Shown here piece after piece: positions 46,001 to 54,661 of a stretch of DNA of 64,000 nt; position 1 is the first letter of the stretch; each line of letters starts with the position of its first letter. The notes below the pieces were generated by a model. The model did not search any database, was not told the DNA's origin, and was given only the letters and a program-made list of their open reading frames with translations. Source of the DNA: Dyadobacter sp. CY323 (lineage in GTDB: Bacteria > Bacteroidota > Bacteroidia > Cytophagales > Spirosomataceae); NCBI RefSeq assembly GCF_021390245.1, contig NZ_JAJUXH010000022.1:1-64000 (forward strand), in the 5' to 3' direction. Made by a program: the position numbers and the translations under genes.

Positions 46001-46182
46001 GATTCGATAATATCCGCATTTGCCCCGGTATAGCTCGTCCGAATGGAGACCACCGGCGGATCAATGGACGGGAATTCCCTCATTCCCAGGAATTTATATC
46101 CAAGAAATCCGAAAAGAATGATCAGCAGGTTCATCACAATTGCGAGAACCGGTCGCTTTATTGAGAGTGTTGAGATACTCAT
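43069..46182 (-). CDS. RND efflux transporter permease (AcrB/HAE1 family)
   Basis: A 1037-aa RND permease with twelve membrane segments (PF00873). It has SISTLSIKRPVLAIVMNLL at the start, the porter domains (about 40-330, 550-850), and TM4 with the proton-relay Asp pair in GLVVDDGIVVTENIFKKIEQG. In the C-terminal half are TMFSFFLALILIYFILAGQF and PLAIGGAVFSLWFF. It exports drugs or other compounds from the inner membrane. It starts 9 nt after the adaptor gene, so the two are one operon. No outer-membrane factor gene is in the window, so it must use one encoded elsewhere. Confidence 0.94.
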   Translation of the reverse strand: MSISTLSIKRPVLAIVMNLLIILFGFLGYKFLGMREFPSIDPPVVSIRTSYTGANADIIESQITEPLEKQLNSIEGIKSINSISSQGTSQITVEFDIGVNMERAANDVRDKVGSASRTLPLDIDGPPVVAKADANSEPIIVLTFKSDTRSHLEVSDYAENVIAQRLQTIEGVSEIRIFGQKKYAMRIWMDPIKMASLGITTQDVKIALDKENVELPSGKLAGDNTELTVKTIGRFRTEDDFNEMIVKNSATQTIHLKDIGYAALGPENEETVLRLDNVPMIGLAISPMPGANYLDIAQEVNKRMADIKKELPKDYELDTLIDNTIFVERSIEEVGETLLIAIILVVLIIYLFFRDWLIAFRPLIDIPVSLIGTFFVMYIMGFSINVLTLLAIVLATGLVVDDGIVVTENIFKKIEQGMGPIEAAIKGANEIIFAVLSTSITLASVFLPVIFMEGFVGKLFREFGIVISAAVLISAFVSLTLTPMLNAYLVRKTHKKSWFYEKTEPFFEKITDNYGTALAKFLKMRWVAIPLVVITLGMIWFFGKDLQSELAPLDDRNWFRITMTAPEGSSYEFTDRYVQNVGQMLMDSMPGRKGLMLITSPGNSGLGAANTGSGRIALVDKKFRTQTQQEIADYINQQLKQMPDAKSFVVQQQTISVDSRGGLPIQYVIQAPDFEKLREYLPKFMEEASEDPTFAITDVNLKFSKPEIQIAIDREKAKSLGVSVQDVAQTMQLAFAGQRFGYFTMNGRQYQVIGQYDRTNRDEPLDLKSMFVKTSNGSLVQLDNIVKAEEESSPPQLFHYNRYMSATVQAALAPGKTIGDGIAAMDRIRDKLKDESIQTSLSGSSRDYAESSSNTMFSFFLALILIYFILAGQFESFVDPFIIMFTVPLAIGGAVFSLWFFDQTLNIFSQIGMIMLIGLVTKNGILIVEFANQLREQGRSIQEAALEAATLRFRPILMTSLATILGALPIAMALGSAGKSRMSMGIVIMGGLLFSLVLTLYVIPAIYTFFSRPKNFEKMKMIERIAHDSELEEEAHF

Positions 46183-46191
46183 AGCACGAAT

Positions 46192-47265
46192 TTACAATGG
46201 GTTCACGGCCGTATTTGGCTTTATAGCAATAATTCCGGAGGTGATCAGCGAATCACCGACTTGCAGACCGTCCATTACCTGGATTTTCTTGTCCGTACGC
46301 AATCCGGTGGTTACCATCACTTCCTGCGCTTTTCCATTTTTCACTACAAAAACCTTCTTACCTTTTAAAACAGGCACAATTGCCTCGGTCGGGATCATCA
46401 TTGCATTTTTATCGGCATCCAGGTCCGCCAGGATTTTTACGAACATCCCCGGAAAAAAACGCCCGTCCGGATTTTGCGCGATTGCCCGCACCCGCAAGGT
46501 TCTCAGGTTCTCATCCACCTTTGGATCCACTGCCACGATTCTTGCATTAAAGGTTGAAGGATCACCATCCAGGTTGAATTTCACCACATTTCCGATCCGG
46601 ATATTCGGCGTATACTTTTCAGGAACTGTAAAATCGATTTTCACGGGATTGCTTTGTACCACCGTAACGATGGGCGTACCCGGCGCCATGTATGCGCCTT
46701 CGCTAATGTATTTCAATCCGATCCGTCCATTAAATGGCGCGCGCACTTCCGTCCTGGCGAGTTGGGCTTCCAGAATCTCCTGTTCAGCTTCCAGTACCTT
46801 GATATTGTTGGAAGTAATGTCATATTCTTCCAGATTGATCGCCTCTACATTCAACAGTTTCTTTTGGCGGGCCTCGATTTTTTTGCTGAGTTCCTGGTTG
46901 TAAATCACCTTTTGCAGCTGAGCCTGTAATTCCCGGTCATTAATCTTCGCGATAAGCTGGCCTTTGGTCACATACGCACCTTCCTGAATGTCCAGCTTGA
47001 CTAGTTTACCCGTAGCTTCCGACATGAGATTTACCTCCTCGTTCGGCAAGACCGTACCTGACGCAAAAATTTGATTTTCAATGGATTCCCTGCCGACTAC
47101 ATACACATTCACTGGTACCGCGCCGCCGCCGGACGATTTCACATTCTTTCCGTCACCTCCTTTTTTTCCATTAGTGCCGCCATCTTTTCCTGGTTTCGAG
47201 AAAACAAATAGTTTACCGAGCACCAGTACGATTATCACGACTCCAACCAGCATTATTGTACGCAT
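46192..47265 (-). CDS. RND efflux membrane-fusion (periplasmic adaptor) protein
   Basis: A 357-aa adaptor (HlyD/AcrA-type). It has one N-terminal membrane segment (IMLVGVVIIVLVLGKLFVF), a glycine/lysine-rich linker, a lipoyl domain (QIFASGTVLPNEEVNLMSEA, LVKLDIQEGAYVTKGQLIA), a coiled coil (about 115-175), and the beta-barrel domain. It joins the RND pump to the outer-membrane channel. It is the first gene of the operon. Confidence 0.94.
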   Translation of the reverse strand: MRTIMLVGVVIIVLVLGKLFVFSKPGKDGGTNGKKGGDGKNVKSSGGGAVPVNVYVVGRESIENQIFASGTVLPNEEVNLMSEATGKLVKLDIQEGAYVTKGQLIAKINDRELQAQLQKVIYNQELSKKIEARQKKLLNVEAINLEEYDITSNNIKVLEAEQEILEAQLARTEVRAPFNGRIGLKYISEGAYMAPGTPIVTVVQSNPVKIDFTVPEKYTPNIRIGNVVKFNLDGDPSTFNARIVAVDPKVDENLRTLRVRAIAQNPDGRFFPGMFVKILADLDADKNAMMIPTEAIVPVLKGKKVFVVKNGKAQEVMVTTGLRTDKKIQVMDGLQVGDSLITSGIIAIKPNTAVNPL

Positions 47266-47366
47266 AGTTCAGCTAAAAATAAATTTCGTTCAAAAAGTAT
47301 TGTAATTAATTATATTTTCAAGATTGACTATTTTAAAGATACTTCATATTGTACAAAGCGTCAATT

Positions 47367-47402
47367 GGTAACTTTTATACTTTTCTCCAAATAAAAGTTA
47401 CC
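47367..47402. promoter_or_regulatory. 12-bp inverted repeat in the divergent RND / alpha-2-macroglobulin region
   Basis: GGTAACTTTTAT and ATAAAAGTTACC are perfect 12-bp arms around a 12-nt centre, in a 222-nt divergent gap. The size fits a regulator binding site or a hairpin; no regulator gene is adjacent. Confidence 0.5.
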
Positions 47403-47487
47403 ACGTCCTTTCGATAATCCATTTAAGAATCGCAACTCTACTCCGCTATATTTATTTTTTACTAAAACAGGCATTTATATCCTCCAA

Positions 47488-50400
47488 ATGAAAATACGAT
47501 CCGTCTTGTTTTATCACTTTCTCACACTGTTTGTCTTTTCAATCACTATGCACACACAAGGTCAGGGTCGCGTAAAAAATTATGATGCTGAATGGAAAAC
47601 CGTTGAAGAATTCCAAAAGAAGGCACTTTCCAAATCTGCTTTGGAGGAGGTTAAAAAGATTTACCAGCTCGCCAAAAAAGAAAAGCAGGATGCGCAGCTG
47701 GTGAAGGCGGCTATTTATATGGTAATACTTCAGTCCGAGACCCGTGAAAACAATGAGGTTGCTTCCATTCGAGATCTGGAGGCCGATTTGGCAGGGAGCA
47801 GCGAGCCTGTAAAATCGATCCTCAGCAGTCTGGTCGCTGATCAATATTATTTCTATTATCAATCCATCCGGTGGCAGCTTTACCAGCGAACCGCTACCGC
47901 GAATTACTTAAAAGAGGATATAAGAACCTGGGGAACAGCGGATTTTCATAGCAAAATCACTGAGTTATATCTGGCTTCCATCCAACATGCAAGTTTGCTT
48001 AAACAAACAAAACTTGACCCTTTCGAAGCCATAATTACCAAAGGAAATACCAGGAAGTTACGACCGACTTTATACGATCTGCTGACACACAGTGCATTAA
48101 AGTATTTTTCTTCGGACGAGAGAGACCTCAAAAAACCAGCCTACGCATTTGAGATTGATACTGCTTCCGCATTTGATCCCGCTGCTGTCTTTATCCACCG
48201 AAAATTCGAAACCCGGGATTCCACTTCCATGGAATTCTTCGCGCTTCAACTGTACCAGAAATTAATTGCTTTTCATATCAATGATCCGGAACCCGACGCA
48301 TTCATTGACGTTGACCTGCAAAGGCTTCAATATGTGAAATCGAAATCGGTTCATCCCGACGCCGATCAGCTTTACTTTATGGCCATTAACCATGTCGCAG
48401 AGCAATATCAGCAAGCGCCGGCTGCCGCCCAGGCCTGGTACCTCGTGGCCAGTTACTACCAGAAACGTGGCGATCGCTTTGAGATCGACAGAGACTCTAC
48501 CTATCGCTTTGAAAAGGTAAAAGCGGTTCAAATATGTGAAAAAGTAATCCATGAAAATGCGGAAACGGAAGGTGGAATTAATGCATATAACTTGTTGCAT
48601 ACCATCCGGGCGAAAGAACTACAGTTTGAAGTTGAACATGTTAACATTCCCCAAAAGCCGTTTCTCGTTTTTGTGAAGTTTAAAAATTTTCCCCGACTGT
48701 ATCTGAGACTTGTTAAAACAACGGGCGAAATCAATCTTAATAATCGAAATAACGGGCTTCCCCAGACATGGAAAACTTTGTTGCGCGCTCCATTGGTGCG
48801 AGCCTGGGAACAGCCGTTACCCGACACAAAAGACTATCAGGACCATGGAATAGAGATAAAAGTGGAAGGTCTCCCAGTCGGACAATATATGCTGCTAGCC
48901 AGTTCGAATTCCGACTTTAACGAAAACAAAGCGCTCGTTGGAGCGCGAATGATCCATATTAGCAACATCAGCTACGTTCAAAACGAGGCTGATTTTTTTG
49001 TTTTAAACAGAGATACCGGCCAGCCGTTGCCGGGTGCGAACGTCCGGATGTGGTACCAGTCATACGATTATTCATTCCGGACTTACAAAAAAGTAAAAGG
49101 GGCGTTATACACAACTGACAAGAATGGCTATTTCGGAGTTAAGGAAGAGATTGCCCGCAAAAAAGCAGAAGCCCAATCCTTGGAAATCACCTATGAACAA
49201 GACAAATTGTTTATCGAAGAACCGATAGGCACTTACTATAATCCGCCCAATATCGACGAGCAAGATGCAGAAATTGAGGAAGATACAACAATTTATCTCT
49301 TCACGGACCGCAGCTTGTACCGCCCCGGGCAAACGGTTTATTACAAAGGAATTGCGCGCGCAGGCAATGCTGTTTTAAAAGATCATAAGCAAGAAATTGA
49401 TATTGTTCTGCAAAATGCAAACGGGGAATCGGTTGCAGAATCGACGAAAACTGTAAATGAATACGGAAGCTTTTCGGGCTCATTTGTACTTCCGCAAGGC
49501 ACATTAAACGGCGCGTTTTCACTCTGGGCAAACAATGAACATTCGGTTCATTTTCGGGTGGAAGAATACAAAAGGCCAAAATTCTCCGTGCAATTTGACA
49601 CGTTAACAAATTCCTATAAACTGAACGATGCCATAAAAGTCGCGGGCACGGCTACTGCCTACGCCGGAAACCAGATTGACGGCGCGAAAGTATCATATCG
49701 TGTCGTGCGGAATGCTAGGTTTCCTTATTACGGGCGTTCATATAGATGGTGGAACCGGCCTTCTATGAGTGAAAGTCAGGAATTGACGCATGGCGAAACC
49801 ACCACGGATGTGTCCGGCCGCTTTACGGTCAACTTTAAAGCATTGCCTGACAAACAAATCGATAAGGAACTCGACCCGGTTTTCGATTACGCCATTTATG
49901 CTGATGTGACCGATTCAAATGGCGAAACCAGAAGCTCGGAAACGATCGTATCGGCTGGATATAAATCGATTGTTCTGAAATCTGATATCGCTGAAATACT
50001 CGCCGCAGATAGCCTTAAAAACCTTTCGGTTCGCGCGGAAAATATGAATGGAAAACTTGTCTCGGTAGATGTTACGGTAAAAATCACCAGCCTGATTCCG
50101 GAAAAAAGGTTGATCCGTGCGCGTTACTGGGAGCGCCCGGATTTGTTTATAATGTCTAAACCGGAATTCCTGGCAAACTTTCCGCATGATGAATATGATG
50201 ATGAAACAGAAATGGAAACCTGGCCGGAGCTGACAGTAATGGCTCAACAAACCGCCCGTCTTGCGGAAAATCAAAAATTCTCATTGCCAGGCACCAAATT
50301 CGCCCCGGGTTTTTATAAAATCGAAATCAGTGCCGAGGATGAAAACAAGGAAAAAGTAAAGGACATTAAATACATCGAACTTACCGATCCCAAAAGCGAT

Positions 50401-53400
50401 AAGCTTCTTCGTCCCGATTATCTCCAGGCAGAAAGCAGTTCCCCCATTGAGCCGGGCGAAGCCACGTCGATCAAGCTGGCGACATCGGCCGATGAGCTCT
50501 TTGTGATCACCAATTCCAGTAAAAAGCCGGTTTCAAGAGAATACAAGTTTTTTAGTTTAAATGATCAAAAAAAGACACTGAATTTCTCTGCGACCGAAGC
50601 CGACCGTGGCGGATATGGAGTTTCCTATCTGTTTGTTAAACACAATCGCATTCATCAGCATCAGGAAGTAATCCAGGTTCCAGGAACGAATAAAGACTTG
50701 AAAATCAACTATGAAACATTCCGCGATAAAACATTGCCCGGAAGTAAGGAAGCATGGAAGATCAGGATTTCGGGTTATAAACAAGACAAAGTTGCAGCGG
50801 AAATGCTGGCGGGTATGTATGACGCATCGCTGGACCAGTTTTACATGCATCAATGGACCAAGCCGGATCCCTGGCCGGTCTCATCGGGGATAACATCCTG
50901 GAATGCGAATGAAAACTTTTCGTCCAAAAATGCAGACATACTTGACCTGCCCCTCAGTTCTTACAAAAGTTTTGACAAAGAATATGATGAGCTGCTGCGA
51001 GCATATGCCTTGATGAATAGCAGACCTGGTGGTGGTGGTGGTGGGAGAAATGTACGTCGTCGAATGATGAGCATAACGGAAAATTCCGTCACTAAAAAAC
51101 GCGGCCAGATCGAAGATGATCTGTCTTTCGCCGCGCCAGCGTCACCCCCGATGGAGGAAAAAATGGAAGCACCAGCTGACAAAATTTCTCGAGAAAAACC
51201 AGAACAAGCCCCCCCAAATGCAGGTAAAGAGATAGCAATCCGCAAAAATTTCAACGAAACCGCATTCTTTTATCCTGACCTGAAAACAGATGAAGACGGA
51301 TCGATCTCATTTTCCTTTACCCTGCCCGAGGCACTCACGCGATGGAAATTCCAGGCGCTGGCACATACCAAAGAACTTGCATTTGGGTATAGTTTAAAGG
51401 AAATCATCACTCAGAAAGAAATCATGGTGCAGCCCAATGCGCCCCGTTTTCTCCGGGAAGGCGACCGCATTACTTTTCCAGCCAAAGTAGTAAATCTCTC
51501 GGACCGTGCATTAACCGGAAAGGTATCATTCCAATTATTTGATACAGAAACAAATCAGCGCGTCGATGACATTTTTAAAAATGATCAGGCAGAACGTCCA
51601 TTTGACATTCCAGCCGGACAAAGCATAACGGTAGGATTCCCCATTGAAGTCCCGAAAGAGTTTACCAAAATGCTCACCTGGCGGATTGTGGCTAAATCGG
51701 CAGACTTATCGGATGGGGAAGAGGATCATTTGCCGGTTTTATCCAACCGAATGCTCGTGACGGAAAGCATGCCCATTTCTATGCGTGGAACGGGAAGCAA
51801 AAATTTCAAATTTGAGAAATTGCTCCGTTCCGAAGGCTCCAAGACACTGAAAAATCATTCATTAACGATCGAATATACCAGTAATCCTGCCTGGTATGCC
51901 ATCCAATCTCTGCCTTATCTGATGGAATATCCATACGAGTGCGCGGAACAAACCTGGAACCGGTATTATGCCAATTCACTTGGTGCGCACATTGCCGGAA
52001 GTTCGCCGCGCATTGCCAAAATCTTCGATACCTGGCGGACCGCCGATACAACTGCATTGCTGAGTAATCTGGAGAAGAATCAGGAATTAAAGTCGGTATT
52101 GCTTGAAGAAACGCCGTGGGTACTTGCCGCAAAAACGGAAGCCCGGCAAAAACAGAATATTGCATTGCTTTTTGATCTGGTCCGGATGGGTAAGGAGTTG
52201 AATGCCGATCTGGACAAGCTAATTCAATTACAAAGCGAGAATGGCGGTTTTGTGTGGTTCAAAGGCGGGCCCGATGACCGCTATATGACGCAATATATTG
52301 TTGCTGCAATCGGCCATTTGAAAAAGACGAATGCGATTGAAAAGACTCAGGAGGATAGGATAAACCAAATGCTGCTGGCTGCTATTACCTATCTCGACAA
52401 ACGAATGAAAGAGGATTATGACCGGTTGAAAAACGGCGATGCGTACCTTAAAGGCCCAATTTCCTCACCTATTGAAGTACATTACCTATACGCAAGAAGC
52501 TTTTTCCCGGAACTTCGCATATCAGCCGCTTCCCAGAAAGCCTACACCCACTTCCGCAACCGTGCAAAAGCAACCTGGGCAAAGCAATCCCAATACTTGC
52601 AGGGCATGACCGCATTGGTATTGCACCGGACGGGCGACCCGTCTACTCCAAAAGCCATCCTGAAATCATTAAAAGAAACCGCCGTGTATGACGCAGAATT
52701 GGGCATGTACTGGAAAAGTAATCGAAGCGGCTGGTGGCATGAGGCGCCGGTGGAGCAACAGGCATTATTCATCGAAGTTTTTCAGGAAATCAGCGGAGAC
52801 AATGAAGTGTTAAGTAATCTCAAAACATGGCTCCTCAAAAACAAACAAACCAATAGCTGGGAAAGTACAAAAGCAACTGCCGAGGCATGTTATGCATTGC
52901 TGTTGGGCGGCAGCAACTGGTTATCCGATCAGAAAACAGTTTCCGTAAAGTTGGGGGAAGCAATTCTTACGCCGGCACAGGATGATGCCGAAGCAGGTAC
53001 CGGGTATTTCAAAAAGGCAATCGAATCGGATAAGATTACTGCCGAGGCGGGTAACATTCGAATGGATGTCACTGATAAAGATAAGTCATCGTCCCAGCCT
53101 TCCTGGGGAGCTGTTTACTGGCAATATTTTGAAGATCTCGACCACATCAGCTTCGCTGAAACACCGTTTAAGCTCTCAAAAAAGCTTTTCATCGAAAAAA
53201 ATACAGACAATGGCCCGGTGCTTTCAATGGTAAATGAGGGCGACACATTGCACATTGGCGACAAAATCAAAGTCCGCATCGAGCTGCGCGCAGACAGGGG
53301 TATGGAATATGTGCATATGAAGGACATGCGCGCATCCGCGCTCGAACCTGTACATGTTTTGAGCAGCTACAAATGGCAGAACGGCCTGGGTTACTACGAA

Positions 53401-53589
53401 ACCACCAAAGATGCCAGCACAAACTTCTTTTTCAGCTACGTCAGAAAAGGTACCCATGTGTTTGAATACCCGCTTTTTGTAACGCATGAGGGGAATTTCA
53501 GCAATGGAATTACGAGCGTTCAATGCATGTACGCGCCGGAGTTTTCAGCTCATAGCGAGGGAGTACGCATAAAGGTCGTCCGGGATTAA
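47488..53589 (+). CDS. Alpha-2-macroglobulin family protein (MG2-A2M, thioester CAEQ)
   Basis: A 2033-aa secreted protein (signal peptide to about residue 26). It has an N-terminal helical region (about 30-320) with TPR-like repeats, then the MG2 domain at about 604 (LFTDRSLYRPGQTVYYKG), the A2M and thioester parts (RFLREGDRITFPAKVVNL, YPYECAEQTWNRYY with the CAEQ thioester motif at 1485-1488), and a C-terminal receptor-binding-like region. The Gly run at about 1180 and the following Arg/Met/Glu-rich stretch (to about 1250) resemble a protease bait region. Bacterial alpha-2-macroglobulins trap foreign proteases in the periplasm. No penicillin-binding protein 1C gene is adjacent, unlike the usual proteobacterial setting. 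Confidence 0.92.
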   Translation: MKIRSVLFYHFLTLFVFSITMHTQGQGRVKNYDAEWKTVEEFQKKALSKSALEEVKKIYQLAKKEKQDAQLVKAAIYMVILQSETRENNEVASIRDLEADLAGSSEPVKSILSSLVADQYYFYYQSIRWQLYQRTATANYLKEDIRTWGTADFHSKITELYLASIQHASLLKQTKLDPFEAIITKGNTRKLRPTLYDLLTHSALKYFSSDERDLKKPAYAFEIDTASAFDPAAVFIHRKFETRDSTSMEFFALQLYQKLIAFHINDPEPDAFIDVDLQRLQYVKSKSVHPDADQLYFMAINHVAEQYQQAPAAAQAWYLVASYYQKRGDRFEIDRDSTYRFEKVKAVQICEKVIHENAETEGGINAYNLLHTIRAKELQFEVEHVNIPQKPFLVFVKFKNFPRLYLRLVKTTGEINLNNRNNGLPQTWKTLLRAPLVRAWEQPLPDTKDYQDHGIEIKVEGLPVGQYMLLASSNSDFNENKALVGARMIHISNISYVQNEADFFVLNRDTGQPLPGANVRMWYQSYDYSFRTYKKVKGALYTTDKNGYFGVKEEIARKKAEAQSLEITYEQDKLFIEEPIGTYYNPPNIDEQDAEIEEDTTIYLFTDRSLYRPGQTVYYKGIARAGNAVLKDHKQEIDIVLQNANGESVAESTKTVNEYGSFSGSFVLPQGTLNGAFSLWANNEHSVHFRVEEYKRPKFSVQFDTLTNSYKLNDAIKVAGTATAYAGNQIDGAKVSYRVVRNARFPYYGRSYRWWNRPSMSESQELTHGETTTDVSGRFTVNFKALPDKQIDKELDPVFDYAIYADVTDSNGETRSSETIVSAGYKSIVLKSDIAEILAADSLKNLSVRAENMNGKLVSVDVTVKITSLIPEKRLIRARYWERPDLFIMSKPEFLANFPHDEYDDETEMETWPELTVMAQQTARLAENQKFSLPGTKFAPGFYKIEISAEDENKEKVKDIKYIELTDPKSDKLLRPDYLQAESSSPIEPGEATSIKLATSADELFVITNSSKKPVSREYKFFSLNDQKKTLNFSATEADRGGYGVSYLFVKHNRIHQHQEVIQVPGTNKDLKINYETFRDKTLPGSKEAWKIRISGYKQDKVAAEMLAGMYDASLDQFYMHQWTKPDPWPVSSGITSWNANENFSSKNADILDLPLSSYKSFDKEYDELLRAYALMNSRPGGGGGGRNVRRRMMSITENSVTKKRGQIEDDLSFAAPASPPMEEKMEAPADKISREKPEQAPPNAGKEIAIRKNFNETAFFYPDLKTDEDGSISFSFTLPEALTRWKFQALAHTKELAFGYSLKEIITQKEIMVQPNAPRFLREGDRITFPAKVVNLSDRALTGKVSFQLFDTETNQRVDDIFKNDQAERPFDIPAGQSITVGFPIEVPKEFTKMLTWRIVAKSADLSDGEEDHLPVLSNRMLVTESMPISMRGTGSKNFKFEKLLRSEGSKTLKNHSLTIEYTSNPAWYAIQSLPYLMEYPYECAEQTWNRYYANSLGAHIAGSSPRIAKIFDTWRTADTTALLSNLEKNQELKSVLLEETPWVLAAKTEARQKQNIALLFDLVRMGKELNADLDKLIQLQSENGGFVWFKGGPDDRYMTQYIVAAIGHLKKTNAIEKTQEDRINQMLLAAITYLDKRMKEDYDRLKNGDAYLKGPISSPIEVHYLYARSFFPELRISAASQKAYTHFRNRAKATWAKQSQYLQGMTALVLHRTGDPSTPKAILKSLKETAVYDAELGMYWKSNRSGWWHEAPVEQQALFIEVFQEISGDNEVLSNLKTWLLKNKQTNSWESTKATAEACYALLLGGSNWLSDQKTVSVKLGEAILTPAQDDAEAGTGYFKKAIESDKITAEAGNIRMDVTDKDKSSSQPSWGAVYWQYFEDLDHISFAETPFKLSKKLFIEKNTDNGPVLSMVNEGDTLHIGDKIKVRIELRADRGMEYVHMKDMRASALEPVHVLSSYKWQNGLGYYETTKDASTNFFFSYVRKGTHVFEYPLFVTHEGNFSNGITSVQCMYAPEFSAHSEGVRIKVVRD

Positions 53590-53617
53590 TTTCGTTTTCA
53601 ATTCACACTATACCAAA

Positions 53618-54661
53618 ATGAAGAATACCCTGTCCGATTACGAAAAAATAGCCTCGAGTTTCAAGGACCTGGCTGCCGACGAGATTGCTTTCAACCAGTT
53701 GAACAAGCTCGAATGGGTTGCGACGGAAAAAATCCACGGCGCCCATTTCAGATTTATCTATCAGGACAAAAAACTCCTTTATGGGAAAAGGCGAGAGCTT
53801 TTAGAATGGCATAGCGATTTTTTTGGTTTCCAAATGTTTGCCGTTATGTTAGAAACACAAGTCACCGAATTATTGGAAGCGATAAGCCGCGATTTTGCAG
53901 CCACAAAAATTATCATTTATGGGGAGCTTTTCGGGGGAATCTACCCGCACCCCGACATTCAGGTTATCATGGAAGTGAGTGCCATTCAAACAGGTATTTT
54001 CTATTCACCAGATATCCGTTTCTATGCGTACGATATCGCAACGGAAGACCAGGAATCCTCCATTAAAAAATATCTGAGCTACGAAACTGCCATTGCCTAT
54101 TTTCAAAAATTCGATATTCCATTTGCTGTGCCATTGAAAAAAGGGAAGCTTTCGGAAGTACTGAATTTTGACCTGAGAATGGAAAGCCCGATCCCCTTTC
54201 AACTTGGATTACCTCCGATACCCGCGAATTTTATCGAAGGCATTGTGATAAAACCTTTTGGGGATATCCCGCCGGGGACATTCAATAGTAGACCGATACT
54301 TAAAATAAAAAACCCTGAATTCCAGGAGAACGAAAGATTCCACCAGGCACAAAAATGGTCACACGTGCCCCAAATCAGCACTTTCTCCGAGGAGCTGGAT
54401 TTTATATTGCCCGAGTTAAGGAAATACATAACCCTAAACAGATTGAATAGTGCAATCTCAAAAATTGGAAGTTTGAGCTCGGAAAACAATACAACAAACA
54501 TTGTAAACGAATTTCTGGAAGATGTGTTCACCGATTTCAACCACATCAATGATAATCTTCTTCATGAGTTTGGCGACCAGCAAATTCAGTGGCTCAATGG
54601 CCGGATCAAAAACGATATTTTACATTTGATCGCTACCGTCATTAACAAGACTAGCTTTTAA
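53618..54661 (+). CDS. RNA ligase, T4 Rnl2-like
   Basis: A 347-aa protein. The nucleotidyltransferase motifs are all present: motif I EKIHGAHF with nucleophile Lys38, motif III YGELFGG (Glu103), RFYAYDI near 134-140 in the position of motif IIIa, motif IV EGIVIKP (Glu207, Lys212), and motif V LKIKN (Lys229, Lys231). These match Lys35, Glu99, Glu204, Lys225 and Lys227 of T4 Rnl2 in order and spacing, and the C-terminal region about 240-347 makes the length Rnl2-like (334 aa in T4). It should seal nicks in duplex RNA with ATP. It begins 28 nt after the alpha-2-macroglobulin gene, same strand. Its end overlaps the convergent aminotransferase gene by 11 nt. Confidence 0.9.
   Translation: MKNTLSDYEKIASSFKDLAADEIAFNQLNKLEWVATEKIHGAHFRFIYQDKKLLYGKRRELLEWHSDFFGFQMFAVMLETQVTELLEAISRDFAATKIIIYGELFGGIYPHPDIQVIMEVSAIQTGIFYSPDIRFYAYDIATEDQESSIKKYLSYETAIAYFQKFDIPFAVPLKKGKLSEVLNFDLRMESPIPFQLGLPPIPANFIEGIVIKPFGDIPPGTFNSRPILKIKNPEFQENERFHQAQKWSHVPQISTFSEELDFILPELRKYITLNRLNSAISKIGSLSSENNTTNIVNEFLEDVFTDFNHINDNLLHEFGDQQIQWLNGRIKNDILHLIATVINKTSF

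Noticed and set aside
46043..46903. Plus-strand open frame antisense to the RND adaptor
   Set aside because: It is a frame shadow of the adaptor and permease genes; its composition (I/F/S/T-rich) is not protein-like.
51026..51048. Trinucleotide GGT run in the alpha-2-macroglobulin as a phase-variable site
   Set aside because: It is in frame in units of three, so length changes would not shift the frame; it more likely just encodes a flexible glycine linker.
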